Notes: generated by a model from the letters alone, not told the origin. A DNA stretch of 64,000 nucleotides from Piscinibacter defluvii (GCF_004011805.1 NZ_RCHJ01000025.1:1-64000); one strand, 5' to 3'; shown: positions 19,124 to 28,066, counted from the stretch's first letter. Numbers and translations: made by a program.

Positions 19124-19402
19124 ATGCAAGACGTGCACGCCCATCCAAGCTACGCGGCCATCGTCAAGCGCCTTCGACGCGCGAATGGACATCTTCACAA
19201 CGTGATCGGCATGATCGAACTGGAACGGCCGTGCGCGGACGTCGCCCAGCAATTGCAGGCGGTCGAGCGGGCCATTCAGGCCGCCAAGCGTGTCCTGGTG
19301 CACGAGCACCTGGATCATTGCCTGGACGAAGCCATGCTCGGCCAGCCTGCCGAGGCGCGCGCGCGCATGCGCGAGTTCAAGAACATCACCAAGTACCTCT
19401 GA
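19124..19402 (+). CDS. CsoR/RcnR-family metal-sensing repressor
   Basis: All-helical repressor of 92 residues (DUF156 family). C37 (RPCADVAQQLQAVERA), H62 and C66 match the Cys-His-Cys set of copper-sensing CsoR; extra histidines at 5, 7, 23, 25, 60 and 65 leave Ni/Co or other sensing possible. Metal binding should release it from the inverted repeat just upstream. It is the first gene of the second RND operon. Confidence 0.88.
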   Translation: MQDVHAHPSYAAIVKRLRRANGHLHNVIGMIELERPCADVAQQLQAVERAIQAAKRVLVHEHLDHCLDEAMLGQPAEARARMREFKNITKYL

Positions 19403-19417
19403 CCCTAAGCCGGCCCC

Positions 19418-19873
19418 ATGAGCACCCCAGCAGCCCCGACGCTTCCACGCCGCAACGCGGCGTGGTGGCTGCGCTGGTTGCTGGTTCTGCTCCTGATGTT
19501 CGACCAGGTCAGCGCACCGCTGCATCGACATCATCACGATGCCGGTGTTGATGCCGTGGGCACGTCGTCAGGACACTCGCAGGCCGATCACCATGCGGGG
19601 CTCGACCTCGACGAGGACGATGACGGCGATGGGCCAACGGCGCATCATGCGTCGGGTGGGCCACGCAGCGTTCCTGGTGCCTCCGTGCAAGCAACAGACG
19701 CCGGCCCCGACGCCGCCGCGCCTGCAATCTGCTGGACGGTGGCCGCATGGTTCGCACAACTGGCCCCTGTGCCTGAAAGGACGTGGCGTCTGGCCTTGGC
19801 GCTGGACCGTCCAGCCCGGCCGGTCCCGCTGAGCCGACCTCCCGACGGTCGCGCGCCCCCCGTGCGCGCCTGA
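19418..19873 (+). CDS. His/Asp-rich secreted protein, CzcI-like position
   Basis: 151 residues with a hydrophobic N-terminal segment (WWLRWLLVLLLMFDQVSA), then HRHHHDAG, an acidic LDLDEDDDGDG and further His pairs, and a Pro/Arg-rich tail. No domain recognised. Like CzcI it precedes the pump genes and has a metal-binding composition, but there is no clear sequence similarity. It lies 15 bases behind the repressor gene. Confidence 0.65.
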   Translation: MSTPAAPTLPRRNAAWWLRWLLVLLLMFDQVSAPLHRHHHDAGVDAVGTSSGHSQADHHAGLDLDEDDDGDGPTAHHASGGPRSVPGASVQATDAGPDAAAPAICWTVAAWFAQLAPVPERTWRLALALDRPARPVPLSRPPDGRAPPVRA

Positions 19874-19918
19874 AAGCCCCCCTCGTACCGCTTTCAGCGG
19901 CGCGCCATGAGGCGCGCC
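19870..19918 (+). promoter_or_regulatory. Two consecutive hairpins before the adaptor gene
   Basis: Stem 1 is CTGAAAGC (19870-19877) with GCTTTCAG (19890-19897). Stem 2 is GGCGCGCC (19899-19906) with GGCGCGCC (19911-19918) and an ATGA loop. They span the 64-base gap between the His-rich gene and the adaptor, so they could attenuate or set a processing point inside the operon. There is no T-run. Confidence 0.45.
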
Positions 19919-19937
19919 GAACCTTCGTGGAGTTCTC

Positions 19938-21053
19938 ATGCCTCATCGCCCCTCGCGGCCGGCGCTCGCGCGCGCCGCCATTCTTCTTGCCACTCTGACT
20001 GCAGCGCTGCCCCTGCGCGCCGCCGACGAGTTCAAGGTCTCGCCCGCGCAGATGCAGGCCCTCGGCATCCAGTTGCAGCGGTTGGACAAGCCCTCGCCGA
20101 TCACCGGACTGGCCTACCCGGCGCGTGTGGTGTTGCCGCCGGCCCAGGAATCGGTGCTCAGCGCCACGCTGGCCGGCAGCATCGACCGCCTGCTGGTCAC
20201 CGAGAACGAGTCCGTCAAGCCCGGGCAGCCGCTGGTGCGCTTGGTCAGCCCCGAGCTCGGCGAGCTGCAATTGCGTCTGACGGAGGCTGCGTCCAAGGCC
20301 CGGTTGTCGCAGAAGACGCTGGCGCGTGAGCGCGGCCTGCTGGCCGACGGCATCGTGCCCGAGCGCCGCGTGCAGGAAGCCGAGGCCGCAGCGGCGGAAG
20401 ATCGCGCCCGACAGAGCCATGCCGAGGCTGCGCTGCGCCTGGCGGGGGCCGATCCGGCGCTGATTCGCGGCGTGGCCGACGGCGGCGCTATGCAGGACGC
20501 GCTGCTCCTGCGCGCCCGCGGCGCCGGGGTCGTCACGAAGATCGACGTGAAGCCGGGCCAGCGTGTCCAGGCGGCGGATGCGCTGCTGCGCGTGGCCGAC
20601 ACGCGCAAGCTGTGGCTGGACCTGCAGATTCCAGTGGATCGCCAGTCGCAGGTGGCGCTCAAAGGCGCCGCACTGACCGGTGTCGAACGGGAACTTGAGG
20701 CACGCGCCGTGGGCTTCGGGCCGATCGTTTCCGACAGCCAGACCGTGACGCTGCGCGCCGAGGTGACCCGAGGTGCAGCGGGGCTGCGCATCGGCGAAGC
20801 CCTGCAGGTGCGCGTGCCCTTCGCGGCCGCCGAGGGCTGGGCCGTGCCGGTGCCCGCCGTGGCGCGCCAGGACGACAAGGCCTACGTCTTTGTGCGCACG
20901 CCACAGGGCTTCGTGGCCACGCCGGTCACCGTGCAGGCCGGTGCGGGGCAGTCGCTTCTGGTGGCCGGTGGGCTCAGGGTCGGCCAGGAGATCGCAGTCA
21001 CTTCGGTGATAGCGCTCAAGGCGGCCTGGCTCGGCAAGGGCGGGAGCAACTGA
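19938..21053 (+). CDS. Heavy-metal RND membrane-fusion adaptor
   Basis: Periplasmic adaptor of 371 residues with a signal peptide ending LPLRAAD, barrel-sandwich halves near residues 65-90 (ESVKPGQPLVRLVSPELGEL) and 185-205 (GAGVVTKIDVKPGQRV) and a helical hairpin between. It lacks the His-rich head of the first CzcB. GGAG precedes the ATG at 19938. Two bases separate its stop from the pump gene. Confidence 0.9.
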   Translation: MPHRPSRPALARAAILLATLTAALPLRAADEFKVSPAQMQALGIQLQRLDKPSPITGLAYPARVVLPPAQESVLSATLAGSIDRLLVTENESVKPGQPLVRLVSPELGELQLRLTEAASKARLSQKTLARERGLLADGIVPERRVQEAEAAAAEDRARQSHAEAALRLAGADPALIRGVADGGAMQDALLLRARGAGVVTKIDVKPGQRVQAADALLRVADTRKLWLDLQIPVDRQSQVALKGAALTGVERELEARAVGFGPIVSDSQTVTLRAEVTRGAAGLRIGEALQVRVPFAAAEGWAVPVPAVARQDDKAYVFVRTPQGFVATPVTVQAGAGQSLLVAGGLRVGQEIAVTSVIALKAAWLGKGGSN

Positions 21054-21054
21054 G

Positions 21055-24000
21055 ATGCTGGCCCGACTCGTTCAATTCGCGCTCGCCCAGCGGCTGTTCG
21101 TGCTGCTGGCGGGGCTGCTGCTCATGGGGGCTGGCTGGCTCTCGTTCAAGAACCTGCCGATCGACGCCTTTCCCGACGTTTCCAGCACCCAGGTCAAGGT
21201 CATCATGAAAGCCCCGGGCATGACGCCCGAGGAGATCGAAAGCCGCATCGCGCTGCCGATTGAGGTCGAGATGTTGGGCATCCCGAAGCAGCGCATGCTG
21301 CGCTCGGTATCCAAGTACGGCATCGTGGACGTCACGATCGACTTCGAGGACGGCACCGACATCTACTGGGCGCGCCAGCAGGTCTCGGAGCGTCTCTCGG
21401 GTATCACCGGCGAACTGCCGGCGGGCATCAGCGGCGGCATGGCGCCCATCACGACGCCGCTGGGCGAGATGTTCATGTTCACGGTCGAGGGCGAGGGCTA
21501 CTCCCTCGAGGACCGGCGCAACCTGCTCGACTGGGTCATCCGGCCCGCACTGCGCTCGGTCGCAGGCGTGGCCGACGTCAACGCGCTGGGCGGCAAGGTG
21601 CGAAGCTTCGAGGTGCTGCCCGACCCGGTCAAGCTCGCCGCCGTCGGCATTTCGACTGCTCAGGTCAAGGCCGCGATCGAAGCCAACAACCGCAACGACG
21701 GTTCCGGCCGGCTGGGCGAGGGAGACGAGGTGCTGCTGGTGCGCGCCGAAGGCAGTCTGCGCGACGCCGACGATCTGCGCGCCGTGGTGGTGAAGGCCGA
21801 CAAGGGCGAGACCGTGCGGCTCGGCGAGATCGCCACGGTGCGCGACGGCAGCGTCACCCGCTACGGCGTGGTCACCAAGGACGGCAAGGGCGAGGCTGTG
21901 GAGGGCCTGGTGCTCGGCCTGGCCGGCGCCAACGCGCAGAAGGTGGTCGAAGGAGTCACGCAGAAGCTGGAGGAACTGAAGCCCACCTTGCCCAAGGGCA
22001 TCGAGCTGAAGGTCTTCTACAACCGCGCCAGCCTGGTCGAGAAGGCGGTCGGCACCGTGTCCAAGGCCTTGCTCGAGGCCACCGTGCTGGTGCTGGTGCT
22101 GCTCGGCGCCTTCCTCGGCAACCTGCGCGCGGCGGTGACCGTGGCGATGGTGCTGCCGCTGTCGGCCCTGGCCACTTTCATCCTGATGCGCACGACCGGC
22201 ATGTCGGCCAACCTGATGAGCCTGGGCGGCCTGGCGATCGCGCTGGGCATGCTGGTCGACGCCGCCGTGGTGGTGGTCGAGAACGTGGTCCAGCATCTGG
22301 GGCACGACAAGAGCGCCGAGAAGCTGCCGCGCCTGCACGTCGTGTTCCGCGCCGTGCGCGAAGTCTCTGTTCCCGTGGCGGCCGGCATCCTGATCATCGT
22401 GGTGGTCTTTCTGCCGCTGCTGACGCTGCAGGGCCTGGAGGGCAAGTTCTTCGTGCCGGTGGCGCTGACAATCGTGTTCGCGCTGGCCAGCTCGCTGCTG
22501 CTGTCGCTGACGGTGATCCCGGTGCTGGCGTCCTACCTGCTGAAGAAGGTGGCGCATGAAGACCCGTGGCTGCCGCGATTGCTGGGCCACCTGTACGAAC
22601 CCACGCTGGCCTTCGCGTTGAAGCGCCAGAAGTTGGTCTTCTTGATCGCCGGCGCCATGCTGGCGGGTGCGGCGGGCGTCTACCTGCTGGTGGGCAAGAC
22701 CTTCATGCCCACGATGGACGAGGGCGACATCATCGTCGGCATCGAGAAGCTGCCGTCGGTGAGCCTTGATCAGACCGCGGCGCTGGACCTGCGCATCCAC
22801 CAGGCGCTGATGAGCCAGATCCCGGAGATCACCGGCGTCGTGGCCCGCGCCGGCTCGGACGAGATCGGCCTCGACCCGATGGGCCTGAACCAGACAGACA
22901 CCTTTCTCGTGCTCAAGCCGCGCGCGGACTGGCAGTTCGAGAGCAAGGAGGCTCTGCAGGACAAGATCCGCAAGGTGCTCGACGGGCTGCCCGGCGTGGC
23001 CTACAGCTTCACCCAGCCGATCGACATGCGCGTCTCCGAGATGATCATCGGCGTGCGCGGCGACGTCGCGATCAAGGTCTTCGGCCCCGACCTGGGCACG
23101 CTCAACGAGCTGGCCGCACAGATCGAGAAGCAGATCAAGGAGGTGCCGGGCAACCAGGACGTCTACACGGTGGAGAACGACGGCGTGCAGTACCTGCGTG
23201 TCATCGTCGACCGCCTCGCTGCGGGTCGCCACGGCCTGTCGGTGGAGGACGTGCAGGACGCGCTGCGCGTGCAGATCGAAGGCCAGCGCGCCGGCAGCGT
23301 GATCGACGGCAGCAAGCGCGTGCCGATCGTGATCCGCGGGCCGGACGCCGTGCGCATCTCGCCGGCCGAATTCGAGGCGCTGCGCATCACGGCGCCCGAT
23401 GGCCAGAGCGTGCCGCTGCGCACGCTGGCCCGCATGGAGCGCGCCAGCGGCCCGGTGAAGATCGACCGCGAGATGGGCAGCCGCTACAGCGTGGTGATCG
23501 CCAACGTCACCGGCCGCGACCTGGTCGGCTTCGTCGAGGAGGCCAAGGCCAAGGTGGCGCAGGCGGTCAAGCTGCCCACCGGCTACCGCGTCGCCTGGGG
23601 CGGGCAGTTCGAGAACCAGCAGCGCGCCGCCGCGCGGCTGACGCTGGTGGTGCCGCTGTCGCTGGCCTTCATCTTCGTCATCCTCTTCACCACCTTCGGC
23701 TCGGTGCGCCAGGCGTTGCTGGTGCTCAGCAACATCCCGTTCGCGCTGGTCGGCGGCATCGTCGCGCTGTGGGTGACGGGCGAGTACCTGTCGGTGCCGG
23801 CCTCGGTCGGCTTCATCGCGCTGCTGGGCATCGCGGTGCTCAACGGCGTGGTGCTGGTGAGCTACTTCAACCAGTTGCACGCCGAGGGCCTGTCCCTGCG
23901 CGAGAGCGTGGTGCAGGGCGCCAAGCGACGCCTGCGGCCGGTGCTGATGACGGCCTCGATCACGGCCTTCGGCCTGATCCCGCTGCTGTTCGCCACCGGC

Positions 24001-24156
24001 CCCGGGTCGGAGATACAGCGCCCGCTGGCCATCGTCGTCATCGGCGGGCTCATCACGGCCACCGCGTTGACCCTGATCCTGCTGCCCATCCTTTATCTGA
24101 GGTTCGGCCAGTCGTTCGCCGCAGCCGCCGACGCCAAGGAGCTCAACCATGCCTAG
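21055..24156 (+). CDS. HME-RND efflux pump, CusA-like signature
   Basis: Proton-driven RND metal pump of 1033 residues. The segment-4 motif reads GMLVDAAVVVVENVVQHL, which is of the VDAA type seen in Cu/Ag pumps rather than the DGA or DD types. It starts MLARLVQFALAQRLFVLLAG and includes FPDVSSTQVKV and the typical second half (SVRQALLVLSNIPFALVGG). Neighbouring adaptor, DUF3240 and outer-membrane genes complete the system. Copper or silver is a guess from the motif; CsoR-type control upstream is compatible. Confidence 0.92.
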   Translation: MLARLVQFALAQRLFVLLAGLLLMGAGWLSFKNLPIDAFPDVSSTQVKVIMKAPGMTPEEIESRIALPIEVEMLGIPKQRMLRSVSKYGIVDVTIDFEDGTDIYWARQQVSERLSGITGELPAGISGGMAPITTPLGEMFMFTVEGEGYSLEDRRNLLDWVIRPALRSVAGVADVNALGGKVRSFEVLPDPVKLAAVGISTAQVKAAIEANNRNDGSGRLGEGDEVLLVRAEGSLRDADDLRAVVVKADKGETVRLGEIATVRDGSVTRYGVVTKDGKGEAVEGLVLGLAGANAQKVVEGVTQKLEELKPTLPKGIELKVFYNRASLVEKAVGTVSKALLEATVLVLVLLGAFLGNLRAAVTVAMVLPLSALATFILMRTTGMSANLMSLGGLAIALGMLVDAAVVVVENVVQHLGHDKSAEKLPRLHVVFRAVREVSVPVAAGILIIVVVFLPLLTLQGLEGKFFVPVALTIVFALASSLLLSLTVIPVLASYLLKKVAHEDPWLPRLLGHLYEPTLAFALKRQKLVFLIAGAMLAGAAGVYLLVGKTFMPTMDEGDIIVGIEKLPSVSLDQTAALDLRIHQALMSQIPEITGVVARAGSDEIGLDPMGLNQTDTFLVLKPRADWQFESKEALQDKIRKVLDGLPGVAYSFTQPIDMRVSEMIIGVRGDVAIKVFGPDLGTLNELAAQIEKQIKEVPGNQDVYTVENDGVQYLRVIVDRLAAGRHGLSVEDVQDALRVQIEGQRAGSVIDGSKRVPIVIRGPDAVRISPAEFEALRITAPDGQSVPLRTLARMERASGPVKIDREMGSRYSVVIANVTGRDLVGFVEEAKAKVAQAVKLPTGYRVAWGGQFENQQRAAARLTLVVPLSLAFIFVILFTTFGSVRQALLVLSNIPFALVGGIVALWVTGEYLSVPASVGFIALLGIAVLNGVVLVSYFNQLHAEGLSLRESVVQGAKRRLRPVLMTASITAFGLIPLLFATGPGSEIQRPLAIVVIGGLITATALTLILLPILYLRFGQSFAAAADAKELNHA

Positions 24157-24451
24157 TCACTGCCTCACTCTGGTGAGCCCGCCCGAGATCGAAGAGAAGC
24201 TGCTGGACACGCTGCTCGAGGTTGCGGGCAACGAGGTCTTCACCAGCACAGCCACCTTCAGCCACGGCACCGCGCATGGCCGCCTCAGCAGCACCGAGCA
24301 GGTGATGGGGCGCAGCCGCTCGGTGCAGGTCCAGATCCTGGTCAAGCACGACGAACTGGATCAATTGCTCGCAGCACTGCGCACCGGCTTTGCCGGCACG
24401 GGGCTGCGCTACTGGGTCACCTCGCTGACCCAGGCAGGAGAAATCAAATGA
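24149..24451 (+). CDS. DUF3240 protein (PII-like fold)
   Basis: 100-residue cytoplasmic protein with alpha/beta composition and no signal peptide: CLTLVSPPEIEEKLLDTLLE at the start and LRYWVTSLTQAGEIK at the end. The DUF3240 family is repeatedly encoded beside CzcA/CusA pumps and is related to the PII-like/CutA fold, so a regulatory role on the pump is plausible. It overlaps the pump gene by eight bases and the next gene by four. Confidence 0.8.
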   Translation: MPSHCLTLVSPPEIEEKLLDTLLEVAGNEVFTSTATFSHGTAHGRLSSTEQVMGRSRSVQVQILVKHDELDQLLAALRTGFAGTGLRYWVTSLTQAGEIK

Positions 24452-25719
24452 ACCCCCCACGACTCGTTCTCATCGCCCGCGCGGTGGCGCTCAGCCTGGG
24501 CCTGGCCTGGTCGCTGGCCTCGGCCGCCGGCGCGGCCTCGCCGACGGAGTTGCCCAGCGCTGAACTGGCGCGCGCGGCCATCGAACAGGATCCTGCCGTC
24601 TTGCAGGCCCTGCGTGCTCTGGAGGCTTCCCGCCATAGCGCGGCCATGCTGGAGACCGGCCCCCACGAGTGGACCGTGGGCGCCGCCGCGCAGCGCCGCC
24701 GCATCGACGGCGGCACGAACTCCAACGAATGGTCGATGCAGATCGAACGGCCGATCCGCATCGCCGGTAAGGCGGGCCTCGATCGACGCCTAGGCCAGAC
24801 CACGGAGGACCTGGCACGCGCGCAGCTGGCCGCTGCGCGCGTCGAGGCCGCGCGCACCCTGCTCGACACCTGGATCGACTGGCTCGCGGCGCGCCAGGCC
24901 CGGGAATCGCTGGACGAGCAGGTGCGTGCGACCGAAGAGAACCAGCGCAACGTCACGCTGCGCCAGAAGGCGGGCGATGCCTCGCGGCTGGAACTCAATG
25001 TGGCCCAGGGCGACGTTGCCCAGGCCCGTCAACAGGTCGCCACAGCCGCCACGGCCGAGGCCAAGGCCCTGGCCGCACTGAAGATCCGCTACCCGACCTT
25101 GCCGGCCCAGCCGCAGCCACTGCCGGATCCGGTGGCGCTGGAGGGCGACGAGGCACAGTGGCGCGCGCGTGTGCTCGACGCGCACCCCTTGCTGAAAGCT
25201 GCGGAGCAGGGTCTGCGCAAGGCCGAGCTGACGGCCGACCGCGTTCGGGCTGACCGCACGCCGGACCCGACCGTGGGTGTGTTCACCTCGTCGGAAGCCT
25301 CGCGCACCGAACGGGTCGTCGGCATCAGCCTGAGCATTCCCTTGGGCGGCAACTACCGCGAGCAGGCCTCGCGCGAAGCACTGAAGCAGGTCGAGGTCGC
25401 TCGCGCGGCCCTGGACCGGCAGCGCCGCGAGCTCGAACTGCTGGTGTCCGGCCAGGTCCAGGACGCCATCGGCAGTGTCGAGCGCTGGCGCCTGGCCGAG
25501 CAGGCGGCCGCCACTGCGCGCGAGACGGCGCGACTGACGCAGAAGGCCTACACCGCGGGCGAGGCCGATGTACAGGCGCTGCTGCTTGTCAGGCGCCAGG
25601 CGCTGGAGGCGGCCACCACGGCCAACGCCGCACGGGCGGAAGCCCTGCGAGCGCGGTACCGGCTGCAGATCGACGCCGGGCTCCTGTGGCCCGGATCGGA
25701 CCGGACGACCGATCGCTGA
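24448..25719 (+). CDS. TolC-family outer-membrane factor
   Basis: 423 residues with signal peptide (cleavage near AAGAAS) and two helical repeats rich in Ala/Glu/Arg, including SIPLGGNYREQAS, typical of CzcC/CusC proteins. It is the outer-membrane exit duct for the pump encoded just upstream and overlaps the DUF3240 gene by four bases. No lipobox seen, unlike CusC of E. coli. Confidence 0.88.
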   Translation: MNPPRLVLIARAVALSLGLAWSLASAAGAASPTELPSAELARAAIEQDPAVLQALRALEASRHSAAMLETGPHEWTVGAAAQRRRIDGGTNSNEWSMQIERPIRIAGKAGLDRRLGQTTEDLARAQLAAARVEAARTLLDTWIDWLAARQARESLDEQVRATEENQRNVTLRQKAGDASRLELNVAQGDVAQARQQVATAATAEAKALAALKIRYPTLPAQPQPLPDPVALEGDEAQWRARVLDAHPLLKAAEQGLRKAELTADRVRADRTPDPTVGVFTSSEASRTERVVGISLSIPLGGNYREQASREALKQVEVARAALDRQRRELELLVSGQVQDAIGSVERWRLAEQAAATARETARLTQKAYTAGEADVQALLLVRRQALEAATTANAARAEALRARYRLQIDAGLLWPGSDRTTDR

Positions 25720-25752
25720 AACACCCCCAACGACCACCACGGAGACTTCATC

Positions 25753-26289
25753 ATGAACCCTTCGCGCCTTCACCTGTTCCCCGTCCTCGCCGCCGTCGCC
25801 GCGCTCGCCGGCTGCGCAACACCGCCTCCGCCCGATCCTGCGGCGGAAGTCCCGCATTGCTACAAGACCAACAAGGGACGGGTCATCGCGTGCACCAGCG
25901 CGCCGGTGCCGAGCCTCAATGCGGACGCCGAGGCGAAGCGTTTCGTGCCCGACCCGAGCGCCCTGACCGTGTACGTCGTGCGCCGCAATTGGGGCGACGG
26001 CCGCAACTTCGTGAAGGTCCAGGCTGACAACGGCCCCGCGATCGAGACCCTGCCCGACACGATGGTGCGCATGAAGTTCAAGCCGGGCGCCCACACGATA
26101 GCCTTCGAGTTCGAGGGCAAACGCCAGAGCACGACCATTACGGGTCAGGCCGGTGATGTGCGCTTCGTCAGGATCGACGGCACGGTCTGGTCCTGGAAGA
26201 GCACTTACGAGTGGGCCACCGAGTCAGAAGCCGCGATCCGAGAGCGAGCGCTCAAGGCACGGCTCGTGGCCGACGTGGCGGCCCGGTGA
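25753..26289 (+). CDS. Putative lipoprotein, paralogue of the gene at 1172
   Basis: 178 residues with a lipobox LAGC near residue 17. Shared with the protein at 1172 are CY...CT, PVPS, LTVYVVRRNWGD, LPDTMVRMKFKPGAHT, TGQAGDV...GTVWSWKSTY and RLVADV. The pairing of each copy with a metal exporter suggests a shared periplasmic job. GGAG precedes the ATG. Its TGA overlaps the GTG start of the EamA gene, so it is part of the second RND operon. No function known. Confidence 0.8.
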   Translation: MNPSRLHLFPVLAAVAALAGCATPPPPDPAAEVPHCYKTNKGRVIACTSAPVPSLNADAEAKRFVPDPSALTVYVVRRNWGDGRNFVKVQADNGPAIETLPDTMVRMKFKPGAHTIAFEFEGKRQSTTITGQAGDVRFVRIDGTVWSWKSTYEWATESEAAIRERALKARLVADVAAR

Positions 26290-27380
26290 GCGAGGGTGAT
26301 ACTGCGACCGTGACTTCGCGCGATCCCGTTCAGAAGCCAACCGCCGGCAAGCTTCCGGCCGGCGTGGGCGCCGCGCTGCTCGCCGCGGCACTCTTCGGCG
26401 CCGGTACACCGCTGGCCAAGGCACTCATGGCCGGTGTCGGACCGTGGACGCTTGCCGGCCTGTTGTACCTGGGCTCCGGTCTCGGGCTTGCGCTGCTGCG
26501 GTTGCTGCGGAGGGCACCCTCGGCGAATCTGGAACCCGGCGAGTGGCCGTGGCTGGCGGGCGCGGTGCTTGCGGGTGGCGTGGTGGGGCCGGTGCTGCTG
26601 ATGTCCGGCCTGTCGGCCATGCCAGCCTCCGGCGCGTCGCTTCTGCTTAACGCCGAGGGCGTGTTCACCGCACTGCTGGCCTGGTTCGCCTTCAAGGAGA
26701 ACTTCGACCGGCGCATCGCCCTGGGGATGCTGGCCATTGTGGCCGGCGCCGCCGTGCTGAGCTGGCCGGGCGAAGCGCAATTCGGCGCACTGTGGCCTGC
26801 GCTCGCGGTGTTGGGCGCCTGCCTGGCCTGGGGCCTGGACAACAACCTCACGCGCAAGGTCTCGTTGGCCGACGCCACCTGGGTGGCGATGGTCAAGGGC
26901 TTGGCAGCTGGATCGATGAACCTGGCCATCGCACTGGCGTCGGGCGCCAAGCTGCCGTCATTCAGCATGTTGGCCGGTTCTGCCGTGCTGGGCTTCGTCT
27001 CCTACGGCGTCAGCCTGACGCTGTTCGTCGTCGCGCTGCGGCATCTGGGTACCGCGCGCACTGGAGCGTACTTCTCGGTGGCGCCGTTCTTCGGCGCTGT
27101 GCTGGCGGTCTTGTTGCTTGGAGAGACCGTGACTCCAGCCCTGCTCGTCGCCGGCGTGCTGATGGCGCTGGGCGTTTGGCTGCACCTCAGCGAGCGGCAT
27201 GGGCACATGCATGGGCACGAAGCGTTGGAACACGAGCATGAGCATGAACACGACATGCACCACCAACACGAGCACGCGCAGGGACCCGTGGCCGGGAGTC
27301 ATTCGCACCCGCATCGCCACGAGCCCCTGACCCACGCACACGAGCACTTTCCCGACGCGCACCACCGGCACAGCCACTGA
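26286..27380 (+). CDS. EamA-family transporter with His-rich C-terminus
   Basis: 364 residues with ten predicted membrane segments in two EamA (DMT superfamily) halves, LAKALMAGVGPWTLAGLLYL and GASLLLNAEGVFTALLAWF being typical. The last 65 residues are a soluble tail with about 24 histidines in HGH, HEHEHEH and HHQHEH runs. Such a tail is a classic metal-buffering device of Zn/Ni/Co transporters and is unusual for EamA proteins. The GTG at 26286 overlaps the previous stop. Substrate unknown. Confidence 0.85.
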   Translation: MSEGDTATVTSRDPVQKPTAGKLPAGVGAALLAAALFGAGTPLAKALMAGVGPWTLAGLLYLGSGLGLALLRLLRRAPSANLEPGEWPWLAGAVLAGGVVGPVLLMSGLSAMPASGASLLLNAEGVFTALLAWFAFKENFDRRIALGMLAIVAGAAVLSWPGEAQFGALWPALAVLGACLAWGLDNNLTRKVSLADATWVAMVKGLAAGSMNLAIALASGAKLPSFSMLAGSAVLGFVSYGVSLTLFVVALRHLGTARTGAYFSVAPFFGAVLAVLLLGETVTPALLVAGVLMALGVWLHLSERHGHMHGHEALEHEHEHEHDMHHQHEHAQGPVAGSHSHPHRHEPLTHAHEHFPDAHHRHSH

Positions 27381-27406
27381 CCTAGTCGGCGCGGTAACCT
27401 CGGTTC

Positions 27407-27637
27407 GTGCAGCGCAAGGACATCGTCATCGTCACGCCCGCGCTGGCGGACGCGAACAACGGCAACTTGCAGACAGCCGGCCAGTGGACGCGCATGCTGC
27501 GGAGATCCCACAGCGTTCGCCTGGCGGCGGCCTGGGACGGCGGCGACGAGGCGCAAAGTCCTAGGTGCAGAGCATTGGTCGACGCCGAGTTCACCTGGTG
27601 CGGGCAGCGGGGCGCCTTACGTCTATGGCCGCTGTAG
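27407..27637 (+). pseudogene. Glycosyltransferase N-terminal remnant (TIGR04348-like)
   Basis: The first 50 residues, including DIVIVTPALADANNGNLQTA and GQWTRMLRRSHSVRL, match the start of the TIGR04348 family of glycosyltransferases, which are over 300 residues long. The match ends near 27560 and the frame stops at residue 76, inside the 3' end of the convergent copper-operon gene. It looks like a gene cut when the copper module was placed here. Confidence 0.6.
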
Positions 27638-28006
27638 AGTGACTCGCAAGGTCGACTCCTTGGTGGACTTGTTGGTCCACATCCAGCAGTAGTCCTGCTG
27701 AATCTCGACGCCGAGTTTGCCGCTGCCCTTGGCCACACCATCCTGCTTGGCCGGGAACTTCACCGCCTTGCCCTCGTGGTAGTGGATGTTGAAGTTCAGC
27801 GGCACATTGGCCGAGAACTGCCACTGCAGGTCGTCGGGCGGGTTCAACTTGCCGCAGATCTCGGCAAATTGCCCAGGCGCAACCGCAAGCTGCCTCTCGA
27901 AGCGGCCAGCGGCGTCCCAAGTGATGTCGATCACCTCGGCCCGCGCCGCAGCGGGCAATGCGACGGCGAGCCCGATCATGGCGCCGATCCAGAAGTGCAG
28001 TCTCAT
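27623..28006 (-). CDS. Periplasmic protein of copper operon, unknown function
   Basis: 127 residues with a signal peptide ending AARAEV. The mature part is beta-rich: DITWDAAGRFERQLAVAPG, one cysteine in EICGKL, NFNIHYHEGKAV, and a second in QQDYCWMWTNKS. The pattern resembles a small GOLD- or lectin-like sandwich. No established family name comes to mind. Last gene of the copper operon. Confidence 0.7.
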   Translation of the reverse strand: MRLHFWIGAMIGLAVALPAAARAEVIDITWDAAGRFERQLAVAPGQFAEICGKLNPPDDLQWQFSANVPLNFNIHYHEGKAVKFPAKQDGVAKGSGKLGVEIQQDYCWMWTNKSTKESTLRVTLQRP

Positions 28007-28066
28007 CGGCAGTCCCTCAAACTCGTAAGGCCTCTCGGCGGCGCGTGCGGTGAAGCGCCGGCTTGC

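Noticed and set aside
21016-24150. A 1044-codon open frame on the minus strand
   Set aside because: It is opposite the second RND pump gene and has the His/Gln/Arg-rich composition of an antisense shadow in high-GC DNA.
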